A stretch of DNA of 64,000 bases, taken from Fagopyrum homotropicum. Its lineage: Eukaryota; Streptophyta; Magnoliopsida; Caryophyllales; Polygonaceae. Of this stretch, positions 9,682 through 20,279 are shown piece after piece. Below the pieces are notes generated by a model. That model ran no database searches, had not been told where the DNA came from, and worked only from the letters and a program-made list of their open reading frames with translations. Location of the stretch: NCBI GenBank assembly GCA_033239125.1, contig BSWB01000003.1, positions 107,342,320 through 107,406,319 of the forward strand. Direction: 5' to 3'. Position 1 is the stretch's first letter; each line of letters opens with the position of its first letter. The position numbers were made by a program, and so were the translations under genes.

Positions 9682-9858
9682 TACCGAGACGATACCTTAT
9701 ATGATTTCTGTGATTATATGTTTAAATGATTGTTTATGTTTATGTGCTTGATGACGTGATTAGTTTGGATGCTAGAATATAACTCTTGAAGGGAAATGTT
9801 TGGGGTAAATACCTTATTCTAAGTTTCGGGACGAAACTTATTTTTAAGGGGGTACTGA
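9682..9858 (+). other. 3' untranslated end of Z with palindrome and polypurine tract
   Basis: After the pol stop there is a short AT-rich spacer, then AAGTTTCGGGACGAAACTT (9821-9839), a perfect 8-bp stem around GGA, then TATTTTTAAGGGGGTACTGA running into the LTR. AAGGGGG at 9846-9852 is the polypurine tract. The palindrome-plus-purine arrangement recurs in Y (40244-40280) and X (46455-46491 and 46618-46654). Confidence 0.85.
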
Positions 9859-12831
9859 TGTAATATCCGGAATTTTTATTCCGTCTATTTCTGTTATAAA
9901 CCCGATCTCGATCAGTTGATTCATATCCGTCTACTTAGTTAGACATATTTTGATAAAATTTATCATTTTATGTAGATCCCCTTCACATAAAATGATGGAA
10001 TCCTTTAAAAGTTTATCATTTTATGTAACTTTCCCTTCACATAAAATGATAGGATCTTTATAAAATTTATCATTTTAGGTAGCTTACCTTCACCTAAAAT
10101 AATAAGTTTAGCCCTGATTTAGAATATGACAAGGCCCGGACAAGTCTGTGACGAAGCTGTGACAAGGTCCAGACAAGGCTGTGACGAAGCTGTGACAAGG
10201 CCAGACAAGGCTGTGACGAGTCTGTGACAAGGCCAGACAAGGCTGTGACAAGTCTGTGACAAGCCCAGACAGGCTGTTGACAGCCCAGCGCCAGCAGCCC
10301 GTTCAGTCCCAACGGATCCAGCCGCCTGCTGCTTTCTCCAGCCCAGCTGCTGCAGCCCAGTAGCGCCTGCTGCTTACTCCAGCCCACTGCCTTGCCCGTC
10401 TTCAGCCAGCTCCTGCCTTACCTTCTTCAACTCGTGCCCAGCAGCCCAAGATAGCAGCCCAGTTCCTGTCCTACTGAGGTGCACGTTCAGCCCAACAGCA
10501 GCAACTCGCCTATTCCAGCCCAGGAAAGAGTAGCCCTTTACCTTCTGCATACCCACGACAATTTAAGCCAGCTGGAAGAATATTCTGCAGCAATTAATTG
10601 GCCATAAATCCCTATGTAACAGCCGTTAAATTAGGAAGGAAACTCACCTTCTGTTCAGCAGACAATCACACGTTAATTCTGTCCAGATTCACACCAACCG
10701 TCAATTGCAGCCATTGGAATCTGCAACGAGTCCATACCAACCTTCTGCACGTAGCCAGCCGCGTCAAGAGGTTAGTACAGCAATCTGATTCTTCCATCTT
10801 CACCTTATTCTCTCTACCGACTCCTCTGGACTGTTTGTGCGCGAGCAGGAGGACGGAACATTCTCTTCTACCACGTTCATCCGACTACGTTGTGCCAGAG
10901 CCTCAGACAAGTCGCTGCTTACTGTACAAAGGTGAGTACATCCCGGATCCGGACACTCCTCTTTTGCAGTCACCTCTCTCCTGCTTGTCTCATTTCGTCC
11001 CATCTATCCTTAGGTTAGGAAGAACATACGAGCCTTCTTCGAAAACGAGAGTAGACGTCTCAGGACCGTCAAACTGAAGAAGGTAAATTCCCTCTCTCCC
11101 ACAGCTTGATCCCATGTACTCTAGGTGTAAAGAATTAAGTTGGTACAAAGAGCTGCATAGTTTTCCGATTAGTCTAAGGAGAAGGTTATTGTATAAGCTT
11201 ATGTATGCCTACCAACTCCGTAATGCTAGGTTGATGAGCTGCTGTAATTCGGCCTTGGACATAGGAGATAGTAATAGGTAGCTGCTGAGTTTTATAAATA
11301 AAAGAATAGAAATAAAGGGCTGCTGTAAAATTGAATTTTATGCCTTCAGCTTTTGACTTATAAACTGCCATCTTACCGACCAATGTTTGAGCGTTTGGAT
11401 GAAGATCCACCGTTGAATTTTGGATATGTTGTAGACGGATATATGTAGTTTAGCATATTAAAATTTGGGAAGAAATGAACGGTCGGATTAGAAGTTATGA
11501 GCTTCCGAAGTTAGGTAGTTGAGCAGTTTTGGTAAACTTAAGTTTTGGCTAAGTATAGGAATTTTGAGTGAAGTAGCCAACTTTGTGAATTTTTATAAAA
11601 TTAATGGCTGAACAGTTTGGAGGAATTCTTTCTCCTAAGGTTAGATAGAACCTCATAGATGATCTAGAGATTTAATTCGGAATTATTATAAGCTGTTAAG
11701 AATTTTATATTTAGAACCGAAGTTAGACTTTTACGTTTCTTCCGGAAAATAGAAACATAGGAAAAATGTCCGTTTGGAACCAAATAAAATTTTAGGAGTT
11801 AGAATATGATTTTAGAACCTCAAATAGGAGTTTAGACATGAATTCTAGATTTTTCGGGAATTTCGGGACCAAGGGTAAAATGGTCATTTTACCCTAAATT
11901 AACACTGTAACTAGTTATGTCTTAATACATTATTCGATCTTAGAAGTTTTAGACTTCTAACTACGTGAGAGTGTGCTAATACACTTATCGCCTTTGACAG
12001 GCAACTGAGTTGCTACCGTTTACAGAGCGAGTGATTTACAAAGAGTCGAGCGTGATAATAAGTAAGTCCTTTGGGCTTACTTAGCTGACTTCTAAATATG
12101 AGTATAAATGATGATGGTGGTGTGTGATTGAAATGTTTAGAGAGATAGGTTGTGATATATAATTACCGACCTATATTTTGGCCTAAGAGTAACGGGCGGT
12201 GGCATTCTGCTCAGTAGCTTGCGGGCGCTGGGGGTTTCTTTCGGGACTAGTCCACACTTGGTTTGTAGTGATGCTACCAGTGGAAGTCAGCTAGACCTAC
12301 ACCAATTGGATAAGGAACGGAGGCGAGAACTAATAAAAATTCTCGTGCCACAACTTAAATTGAATAATGTGAATCATTTAAATAATAGATAATAAACGGT
12401 TGAGTGCCAGCATGATGTTTGTTTATTTTTGTTTCTGCGTGTGCTTGTGCTGTTATCATTTTTGTTTATATTTGGATAGTTAGCTAACTGTTGATATGTT
12501 GTTTAGATTTGCCACAGGTTAGAGCAGATACCGAGTGATCCAGATGGTAGTGGTCAGCCGGGGTGTCGTACTTTAGGACGTTTTACAATTTCTGCATTTG
12601 TGGGTTTTAAAGTTGAACCTTGTTTCCTTTCGTACTTTGTTATATTACGTTTTCCGGCTGTAGTTGATCTGGTCACATTCATGCATTATTAAGAACTATT
12701 TTATGATTTCTGGTTTTTCCTTATCTGTGCCTTGTTGTAAGATCTTGTTAAGTTGTTGTCAAACTAAGGTCGGGACCCACTGTGCGGTCCTAACCAGTAA
12801 CTCCCTAAGTTGTAAAATTTGGGGTGTTACA
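9859..12831 (+). repeat. Z LTR 2
   Basis: 2973 bp, nearly identical to LTR 1. Same landmarks: stem-loops about 9961-10104, TGAC array about 10127-10283, donor-like stem-loop 12060-12082, and end GTGTTACA at 12831. It is followed by another primer site rather than by host sequence. Confidence 0.92.
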
Positions 12832-13225
12832 ACATGGTATCAGAGCTCTAGGTTGGCAACAATGGCACTTGAATCTTCTAAAAAGGTCATATAAGTAAAT
12901 AAACAGAACCCGAAAAGGGTCTGAGTTTTCCAAAGAGAATTTTGGTTTTAAAATGCATACAGAGTCGGGTTGGGATAGAAAGTACGGATGACCACCACTA
13001 CCTTTGCGGATCTCGGTATTCTTAGAATAATTATAGATTTTTACTGTTATGATAGATTAGCTAGCTTATAACTGTAGTTGTTACTATTCGTGCAGATGGC
13101 ACGTACTAGGGCTGCACAGGTGACTGGCCGAGGTAGGGGTCGTCCCCCACTTCCCCCAGTCAGACAGGATCGAGCTGATAGCACCCCTACTGTTAGAGGG
13201 CGTGGTCGTGGGGGTAGACCCCCAC
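12832..13225 (+). pseudogene. gag: Second Z leader and start of gag, truncated
   Basis: Repeats the Z sequence after LTR 1: primer site 12835-12846, mini-ORF from 12862, and the gag ATG at 13096 followed by about 43 codons. Unlike the first copy it keeps the original reading frame (CCCCCACTTCCCCC against CCCCCCTTCCCCC). Homology to Z stops at 13225 and Athila sequence begins. The rest of this copy, with any third LTR, is deleted. Confidence 0.88.
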
Positions 13226-13399
13226 GACCATGTTACCTAGACTCTAGCACACAAACACCAAACAAACACAAACACACCAAAACAAAAGCAAAAGCAAAAA
13301 TCAAAAATGAAAACAAAAACGAAAAGGGAAAGATATGTACCAATGGGTTGCCTCCCATTAAGCGCTTCTTTAAGGTCATTAGCTTGACCAAATTCGGGG
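13226..13399 (-). other. Athila A post-pol spacer
   Basis: A/C-rich stretch followed by the sequence that on the minus strand reads TTAAAGAAGCGCTTAATGGG then AGGCAACCCATTGG, a block commonly found directly after pol in plant Athila elements. A related block is in B near 29455-29490. It marks the end of A pol and the start of the 3' region. Confidence 0.65.
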
Positions 13400-13952
13400 G
13401 CGTTTCACTCAAGGTGAAGTGGGGCAATCATATCCACCGGAGCTTCCGGGATATACTTCTTCAAACGGTGCCCATTCACCTTAAAATCTCCACAATGCTC
13501 CCCACCTATCTCAACCGCTCCATGGGGGAAGACCTTCCTCACCACATAAGGACCCGTCCATCTTGACTTTAGCTTTCCGGGGAAAGCCTCAGCCTTGAAT
13601 TGAAGAGAAGGACTAAGTCACCTTCACTCAACTCCTTTGGAATGAGACGTTTATCATGCCAACGCTTGGTCCTTTCCTTGTAAATCCGGGCATTTTTATA
13701 AGCATCCAACCGGATCTTCTCCAGAGCATTAATGTCTAGCAACCTCTTCTCACCGGCTTCCTTGAGGTCAAAATTCAGCCACCTTATGACCCAATACGCC
13801 CTATGCTCCATCTCCACCGGAAGGTGGCAAGACTTGCCATAAACTAGCTTGTAGGGAGTGATGCCAATTGGTATTTTGAAGGCGGTTGTATATACCCACA
13901 AAGCATCATCAAACTTCATAGCCCAATCTTTTCTTGTCCTAGAAACCGTCTT
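13400..13952 (-). pseudogene. pol: Athila A integrase C-terminus
   Basis: Reading leftwards from 13952, where solo LTR W1 interrupts it: KDWAMKFDDALW, then ITPYKLVYGKSCHLPVEMEH, then AYKNARIYKERTKRWHDK and LLFNSRLRL, all characteristic of the Athila integrase C-terminal half. A frameshift around 13575 ends the frame early; the GPY-type remainder continues in another frame to about 13410. The upstream part is at 16023-16783, across W1. Confidence 0.88.
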
Positions 13953-16022
13953 TGTAACACCCCAAATCCGCGGGACTTGGAGTGTCACATTGGGCTAGGA
14001 TCTCACAATGGATCATGACCCTATCCTGACAACAAGTTCACTGGATCTTACAACAAGGCACATGTAGATTAAAATCAAATACATAAAAGCTGAGTATGAT
14101 ACATCAAAAGAGTTTACAAACTCATAGCCGAGTACAAAACAACAACATAAACCACAACCACAAAAGCTCCCACATCCCACGCATCCTAATGTACATAAGT
14201 CCTCGGCTTGTCACACCATATGGCTCACTCTGCAGTATTCCTAACCTGCAGAACACTACAACACGGTATGAAACCGTTAGCTACAGCAATGAAAAGCATG
14301 AAGGTAATAGCACAACCACACATCAACATTTCAAACATGCAATGCCACACACATTCATTTATTATCTTTCATTATATTAATCCATTACTAATTCAACTTC
14401 TTTTGTAACACGAGGAGCCTCAAGAACCCCGTCCCATCCAACGTAACATAGGAGTTTTGCATGGGGGTGACCTTCCCTCGTCCCCTCCTGTGAGATCATC
14501 TTCAGGGCACCTCCTCCTAACCAGCAGGCGGAGACCGGCGGTTACCGCCCGTTATAATACACTTGGGCCAAATAAATGTAATGAATGGTCATCCTAGTCC
14601 GGTTTAGGTTATAAATGCACAATCATATGAACACACACAACCATCACAATCATACAATCCACAACTGCACGCTAAGTAAGTCCTATGAACTTACCTCATA
14701 TACTCGTAACCTGTACCACGTCACAGCTTCCCCTTGGGGAAGTAATCAACGCCTCCAATAGCAAGGCACACACAATCACATACTGCAAAGGTTAGGAGAC
14801 TCGTCTCACTAACCACAACCAACCTATATCTCAAATCTAAACCTCAGATCCTCAACACATTCATAAATGCCTAAGGCATATCCTCAACATAACATCTCAT
14901 GATCCTCAACTCATTCTGACACCTAGCATGCATCTAACCAGTATTCCTCAATCTCAAATTTAATCCTAATTTAATTAATTAACCTTTAATTAATTAATTA
15001 AATTTCGCCAGAATAACATTTTGCCCGCATGCCATTTCTAAACCCACCTGTCATCAGATTTCATCAACCAAACAACCCATAACACCAGAATAATATAATG
15101 ATCATAATGGAATTTCTTATTATCCATTTTGAAAAGCCTAAGGTCAATTTAGGCCAAATCGCAGTACGAAAAACGAATAAATTTATAACTTATTCGTTAC
15201 TAACCCGATTGACGATCTGAAAGAAGATTCAGAATCACAACGACGCAAGCTACGCATGTACAATATCAAATTCACCGGAATTTGAGCGACGGAACTGTCC
15301 TGGTGACATATATGCTCGATCAGGTCTTCATCTGCTCAGAAATGCAGAAACTCGGTACCGATATGAAGAGAATGAAGAGAGGAATCCAAAAATTCAAACG
15401 GAATTGAAATCGGATTAGAAACGGAGAGTAGGTCTAAGTTTAAAGTTTGAGAGAAATCAGAGCTTTTACGAGGAAACGTGAAAGGAAATGAATTAATAAA
15501 CGATTTTCCGCTATTTATAGTGAAGTCGATAATTATCCTTTAGCGAAGTCGATAATTATCCTTTTAACGATCCAATGGCGGGTTGAACCCCCTTCTCCAA
15601 ACTTCTCGAAATTGGAATAATAGATCTTGAATATTGTAGGGATAATTATTCCACAATTGCCTTGGAAAACGTGTATTCCTAAGCTGTCTTTCTTAGCCGT
15701 TAAGAAACGAAATAGCGACTCTTTTGTCCGTTTTGCCTTTCCATGTTATTTCATATCTAGGACATGTCCGATGTCCTGATCATTTCTATCAACTGCATTT
15801 TTATTAATTGGAGCTCCCAAATGCTCCAAATAATACCGGAGGGTAAAAATAATTACCCGGGGGAAAAAGTGAAAATTTCACCAGAAGCCCAAAATTACGC
15901 CAGGAACATAACGGTGGGACTTATACTCAACACTTACGCAATCTTCGCGAGTTATATGTCAATTACTATCACTGATTAAGTTAATCAACATTAATTAGAA
16001 TTCGAAAATCCTACCTATTACA
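13953..16022 (-). mobile_element. Solo LTR W1 (Tekay-like family) in Athila A integrase
   Basis: 2070 bp, TGTAACACCCC...CTATTACA, flanked by a perfect 5-bp duplication GTCTT (13948-13952 and 16023-16027). Removing it and one GTCTT rejoins the A integrase reading frame exactly. The minus-strand 3' end (GCGGATTTGGGGTGTTACA) resembles the Z, X and Y LTR ends, so the orientation is minus. It has the shared stem-loop (14676-14694), AATAAA as TTTATT at 14358-14363, an acceptor-like site at 14246 and a TATA box at 15512-15519. A lone LTR with intact duplications indicates LTR-LTR recombination that removed the rest of the element. Confidence 0.93.
15512..15519 (-). promoter_or_regulatory. TATA box of LTR W1
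   Basis: Minus-strand CACTATAAATAGCGG, a strong plant TATA box about 500 bp from the LTR start. A 23-25 bp unit, GAAGTCGATAATTATCCTTT, is present twice in tandem (15522-15569) directly upstream on the minus strand. Confidence 0.65.
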
Positions 16023-16783
16023 GTCTTCGCAAGTATCCTCTTGATCTCCCGGTTGGAGATCTCCACTTGGCCACTAGTTTGGGGATGGTAACGTGTGGCC
16101 ACCTTATGAGTCACCCCATACTTAACCAAAAAGTGTCCCAAAGTTCCTATTGGTGAAATGCTTCCCTCCATCACTTATGATCACTCTTGGTGTTCCAAAC
16201 CTAGGGAGATGACACAGTTGAAGAACCGCACCAGAACTTTGGCATCATTTGTGGGAGAGGCGATTGCCTCCACCCATCTTGACACATAATCCACCGCCAA
16301 TAGAATATAGAGGTTGCCACATGAAGCGGGGAATAGCCCCATGAAGTCCACACCCCAAACATCAAAGACCTCAACCTCTTGGATATTATTCAAGGGCATC
16401 TCATTCCTTCTTGAGATGTTTCCCGTCCTTTGGCAAGCGTCACAAGCTCCTACAAAATTCTGCACATCCTTAAACAAGTTAGGCCAATAAAAACCGGATT
16501 GCAATACATTTGCACACATTTTGTGTGAGCTAGCATGGCCTCCAGATGGCAAGGAGTGACAATGACGGATTACACTCTCCACATCATCCTCCGGAATGCA
16601 CCTCCTAAAGACTGCATCCGGTCCTCTCTTGAACAAGAGAGGCTCACTCCAATAGTAATGCCTCACATCTTTGAAAAACTTTTTCCTTTGGGCATATGAC
16701 AAACCGGGTGGCACCTCTTCACACACAAGGTAGTTCACTATATCCGCATACCATGGCTCACTCCCTCTAGACACTTGAAGCAA
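16023..16783 (-). pseudogene. pol: Athila A integrase, zinc-binding and catalytic core
   Basis: Minus strand from 16783. The N-terminal region shows HCHSLPSGGHASSHK...CDACQRTG, an HHCC zinc finger. The first catalytic aspartate is in WGVDFMGLF. A frameshift near 16200 ends the open frame; the second aspartate region (IISDGG) lies in a second frame at about 16155-16190, and a further shift precedes YHPQTSGQVE near 16080. W1 then interrupts the domain at 16022. At least two frameshifts make it non-functional. Confidence 0.88.
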
Positions 16784-17212
16784 TCACTCCTCCATCATTT
16801 GTAATTGCTTATCCCGGAATGAGTCATCAATCGGGATGTCATCTCTTTCAATCTGCAATGGTGGTAGCCTACTAAGATGGTCCGCTACTGAATTTTCAGA
16901 ACCCTTCTTGTCCCGAATTTCCAAGTCAAATTCTTGGAGGAGAAGGATCCACCGAATGAGGCGGGGCTTGGCATCTTTCTTTGTGAGGAGATAATGGATC
17001 GTAACATGATCCGTGTACACAATAACCTTTGCTCCAACAAGATATGACCGGAACTTCTCAAAGGCATACACCGACGTAGGTGGCATGTGTAAGCCCATCT
17101 TTCTTCTGTCCTAAAACAGCCCCAACAGCCACATCACTCGCATCACACATTATTTCAAATGGTAAGCTCCAATCCAGAGGTTGCATGATAGGGTCGGAGA
17201 TGAAAGCATCCT
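16784..17212 (-). pseudogene. pol: Athila A RNase H
   Basis: Minus-strand frames covering the RNase H region: CDASDVAVGAVLG in one frame at about 17110-17160, then a shift into a frame with YLVGAKVIVYTDH, DAKPRLIRWILLLQEFDLEI and SVADHLSRL. It ends at TGA 16784-16786, after which the same frame continues into integrase. At least two frameshifts and one stop. Confidence 0.85.
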
Positions 17213-17775
17213 TCAACCTACAAACGCTTCAAGACAATCTTTGGAGAAAACAAACTCAACATCCTTCATTAGTAGGTTAGTGAGGGGCTTAGAAATTTTA
17301 GAGAAATCTTTTATAAACCTCCCGTAAAAACGGACATGCCCTAAGAAACTACTTACCCCTTTCACCGACGTAGGTGGTGGCAACTTCTCTATCGTTTCTA
17401 TTTTTGCTCTATCAACCTCAATGTCACGGTGGGAAACCAAGTGTCCCAACACTATGCCTTCACTCACCATGAAGTGGCATTTCTTCCAATTCAACACAAG
17501 ATTAGTTTCCTCGCATCTCTTCAACACCAAAGATAGATTAGCCAAGCAATCATCAAATGAAGAGCCATAAACCGAGAAATCATCCATAAACACTTCCATA
17601 ATGTTCTCAATATATTCAGAAAAATAGCCATCATACACCTTTGAAAGGTGGCGGGCGCATTACACAACCCAAATGGCATCCTTCTATATGCAAATGTTCC
17701 CCAAGGACAAGTAAATGTTGTATTTCTCTTGGTCATCCGGGTGAATAGGGATTTGAAAGAACCTACTATAGCCAT
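17213..17775 (-). pseudogene. pol: Athila A reverse transcriptase (central and C-terminal)
   Basis: RT core in two frames. One holds TCPWGTFAYRRMPFGLCNAPATFQ within 17640-17710, the Athila-specific fingers/palm block. The other, from 17638, holds the catalytic VFMDDFSVYG, then LVLNWKKCHFMV and GIVLGHLVS, and the connection segment. The frames are offset, so a local pair of frameshifts near 17700 and 17640 breaks the coding sequence. Confidence 0.9.
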
Positions 17776-19633
17776 CTAGGTAACAAAAATGTGAATGTTG
17801 AGCTAACCTTTCTAGCATTTGGTCAATAAAGGGAAGAGGGAAGTGATCTTTCCTAGAGGCCACATTAAGTTTCCTATAGTCAATACACAATCTCCACCCC
17901 GTAACCGTCCTAGTTGGGATTAGTTCCTTGTTCTCATTAGTTACTAAAGGGAAGAGGGAAGTGAACTTCCCAAGCTGAACCGGTATGTCCTCTAGGATTC
18001 CCACGGGGTGAGTGATGGATCGGTCCGCCATGTAGAGGGTCACCTTGACCGGCTTTGGTTCTCCTAGCCCAACCTTGTTGCAAAGTGCAAGCGGGATAAT
18101 GCTTACACTTGCTCCAAGGTCACATAGGGCCTCATATCGCACTTCTCCAACTCCAATTGGCACACAAAAAGATCCCGGATCTCGCAGCTTAGGAGGCATA
18201 TCCTCCCTCATGGTTTGAATCAACTCGGAAGATCTCTTTGTCATCCTCACTTCTCCATACTCCTCCAACTTCCTCTTGTTGGAGAGTATCTCCTTCAAAA
18301 ACTTTCCGTAGGCCGGCATACCTAGAATTGCATCCATGAACGGAATGTTGATATGTAATTTAGACATGAGTTCAAGGAATTTACCGAAATGTTTATCCAA
18401 ATGAGCTCTTGCTCGTGATTGTGGGAATGGTAGTGGTGGCTTGTATGGAGGAGGTGCCACATATGTTGGCTCATCATCTTTGCTCTTGCCTCCTTCTTCT
18501 TGCAACGGTTCTTCCTCTACTACTACTTGCTTCCCTTTATTATTCTCCCTTGGCGAGGGATCTTTCATGCTCAGCCCACTCCTTGTGGTAATGGCCAACA
18601 CTTGGCCTCTTGGATTGTCCTCGGTCCTTCCGGAAAGCTTTCCTGGATCCCTTTGTGCTTCACCCGCCTTTTGGAACACTTGTGCTTCTAGCAGCTTTTG
18701 AGCCTTAGAAATGGATGTCACAGTGCTCTCAAGTCCACTCAACCTTCCAAGCAATTGTTCAAACATCATTTCGGTTCTAACCTTTGGAGGTTGAGCAAAA
18801 CCTGGTGGAGGCTCTTGTGAAGCCTTAGGTGGTGGGGCAACGCTTGTGGAAGCGGGAGGGTTCAAGGCACTATCCGGGTTAGAATAGGAGAACCCGGGAT
18901 GGTTGTGATTAGGCCGGTAATTGTTGTATTGCCGGCTGTTTTTGTTGAAGTTCCTAGGACCTTGATAATTGTTGAAGTTACCCCTTCCCATGTAGTTAAC
19001 ATCCTCCTCTTTGGAAGCCAAATTGGCTTGCACTTGCACTTGAGGACTTGCTTGATTCTTTAAGGTTGTGGTACACAACTTCCTCAAAGACTTAAGCTCA
19101 TTATTGATTGCATCAAGTTTGTAGTTGATCATGGTGACTTCACTTACTTCATATACTCCCGGTTTTCTCCCATCACTCTTTCTATGGGAGTACTTCTCTA
19201 TCACCAAGGCTTGCTTCTCTACAAACTCCCAAGCCTCATCCACATTCTTCTCCATGAATGTTCCTCCAGAAAGTGATTGGAGCTTGAATTGACTATCCTC
19301 ATCAAGCCCCTTGAAATAAATCTCCAATAGCTCTATCTTCGGTATCCCATGGTGTGGACAATCTAGGAGGAGGTCTTTGAACCTCTCCCAAGATTTGAAT
19401 AGGCTCTCTTTATCCTTCATCATGAAGGCATTGATCTCTTCTCTTAGCTCGGTTGTCTTGGAAGGTGGGAAGAACTTTGTTAAGAACTCGGTTTTCATTT
19501 CCTCCCAAGTACCCACACGTCCTAGTGGAATGGATTGGTACCAAGCCAAGGCTTTATCCTTAAGTGAGAAGGAAAAAGCCCTAAGCTTGTGGTTGTTGCT
19601 CTCCAATCTAGGTGGCCTTAGAGTCTTCATCAA
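17684..19633 (-). pseudogene. gag-pol: Athila A gag, protease and start of RT
   Basis: A 649-codon open frame on the minus strand. The gag domain lies at its start (LKDKALAWYQSIP, WEEMKTEFLTKFFP, ESLFKSWERFKDLLLDCPHHG). A long N-, P- and Q-rich linker follows. The protease-like region shows CDLGASVSIIPLALC, the Athila form with DLGA in place of DTGA. RT begins with GWRLCIDYRKLN and DQMLERLAQHS and then runs out of frame at 17684. The true start is upstream (see 19677-20138), separated by a stop and a frameshift near 19640-19680. RT continues in shifted frames below 17775. Confidence 0.9.
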
Positions 19634-19676
19634 GATCTCATAGTTGATGAGGAGACTCTCCTTTTATCCCTCCAAA

Positions 19677-20138
19677 TTAATTGTGCCGGATCATTTGTAG
19701 CACTTGAGGGCGGAGCTCATAGTCATGGGCTACGGGATCTCCTAAGTTCACACCCGGACGGTGCACTCTTTGGGTTGGATCCATACGTTTCCCTAACATT
19801 TGTGGCTCCTCAATGATGATTGGCTCAACCCGAACATTGACCGCCGGTTGCGGTGGTGGTGGTAGTGGAGGTTGTTGACGATTAAGCTCCCTTTGCACAA
19901 GAGCTTGCCTAATCTCTTCAATATCCCTCCTAGTTGCTTCTTGCCTCTCATTTGCAAGTCTCCTCTCATTCTCCAAGAGTTCATCCCTTAGCCTAATTTG
20001 CTCTAAGGCATCATCCAACTCATCTTGAAGATCTCTTTCGGCCATCTCCTTCTTCTTAATGCTCTTGGATCTAGTCTTAAGGGTTTTCTCCGGTTCGGGA
20101 TCGAATGGAGATAAATCCTTGCCACGATATATTCGCAT
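19677..20138 (-). pseudogene. gag: Athila A gag N-terminus
   Basis: 153 codons on the minus strand starting MRIYRGKDLSPFDPEPEKT about 120 bp after the primer site. It contains a charged, coiled-coil-like stretch (about residues 30-80, E/R/L-rich), a proline-rich run and the RVHRPG...GDP segment usual before the Athila gag domain. It stops with TAA at 19677-19679 and the gag domain resumes in another frame by 19633. Confidence 0.8.
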
Positions 20139-20255
20139 GCACCTAAAGAGTGAGAGATGTCCTGAAAATCAAAGACACAAACCAAACAAGATCAAAAGAA
20201 AAAAGAAAGACCTACACTATAGACAATCACACACAATGATTCAATCTAGACCTAG

Positions 20256-20273
20256 TCCCCGGCAATGGCGCCA
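20256..20273 (-). other. Primer binding site of Athila A (tRNA-Asp)
   Basis: Minus strand TGGCGCCATTGCCGGGGA, 17 of 18 matches to the complement of the tRNA-Asp 3' end typical of Athila/Tat elements, six bases inside the 5' LTR. Confidence 0.9.
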
Positions 20274-20279
20274 AAAACT

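Larger units (their letters stand above)
1526..13225 (+). mobile_element. Tekay/Del-like chromovirus Z, partial tandem (LTR-int-LTR-int)
   Basis: A plus-strand Ty3/Gypsy element inserted in Athila A in the opposite orientation. It has LTR 1 (1526-4499), an internal region of about 5.36 kb with gag-pol, LTR 2 (9859-12831), and then a second primer site, leader and gag start (12832-13225) before an abrupt junction back to Athila sequence. LTRs begin TGTAATATCC and end GTGTTACA. The primer site TGGTATCAGAGC matches initiator tRNA-Met. Integrase with a C-terminal chromodomain places it in the chromoviruses, with Tekay/Del the best fit. Coding is broken by two 1-bp deletions and three stops. An internal region after the second LTR means this was part of a multi-copy array or a recombinant, not a simple insertion. 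Confidence 0.9.

Noticed and set aside
19377..19643. Plus-strand frames across the Athila A gag region
   Set aside because: They overlap the minus-strand gag domain, which has clear motifs; the plus-strand frames have none.
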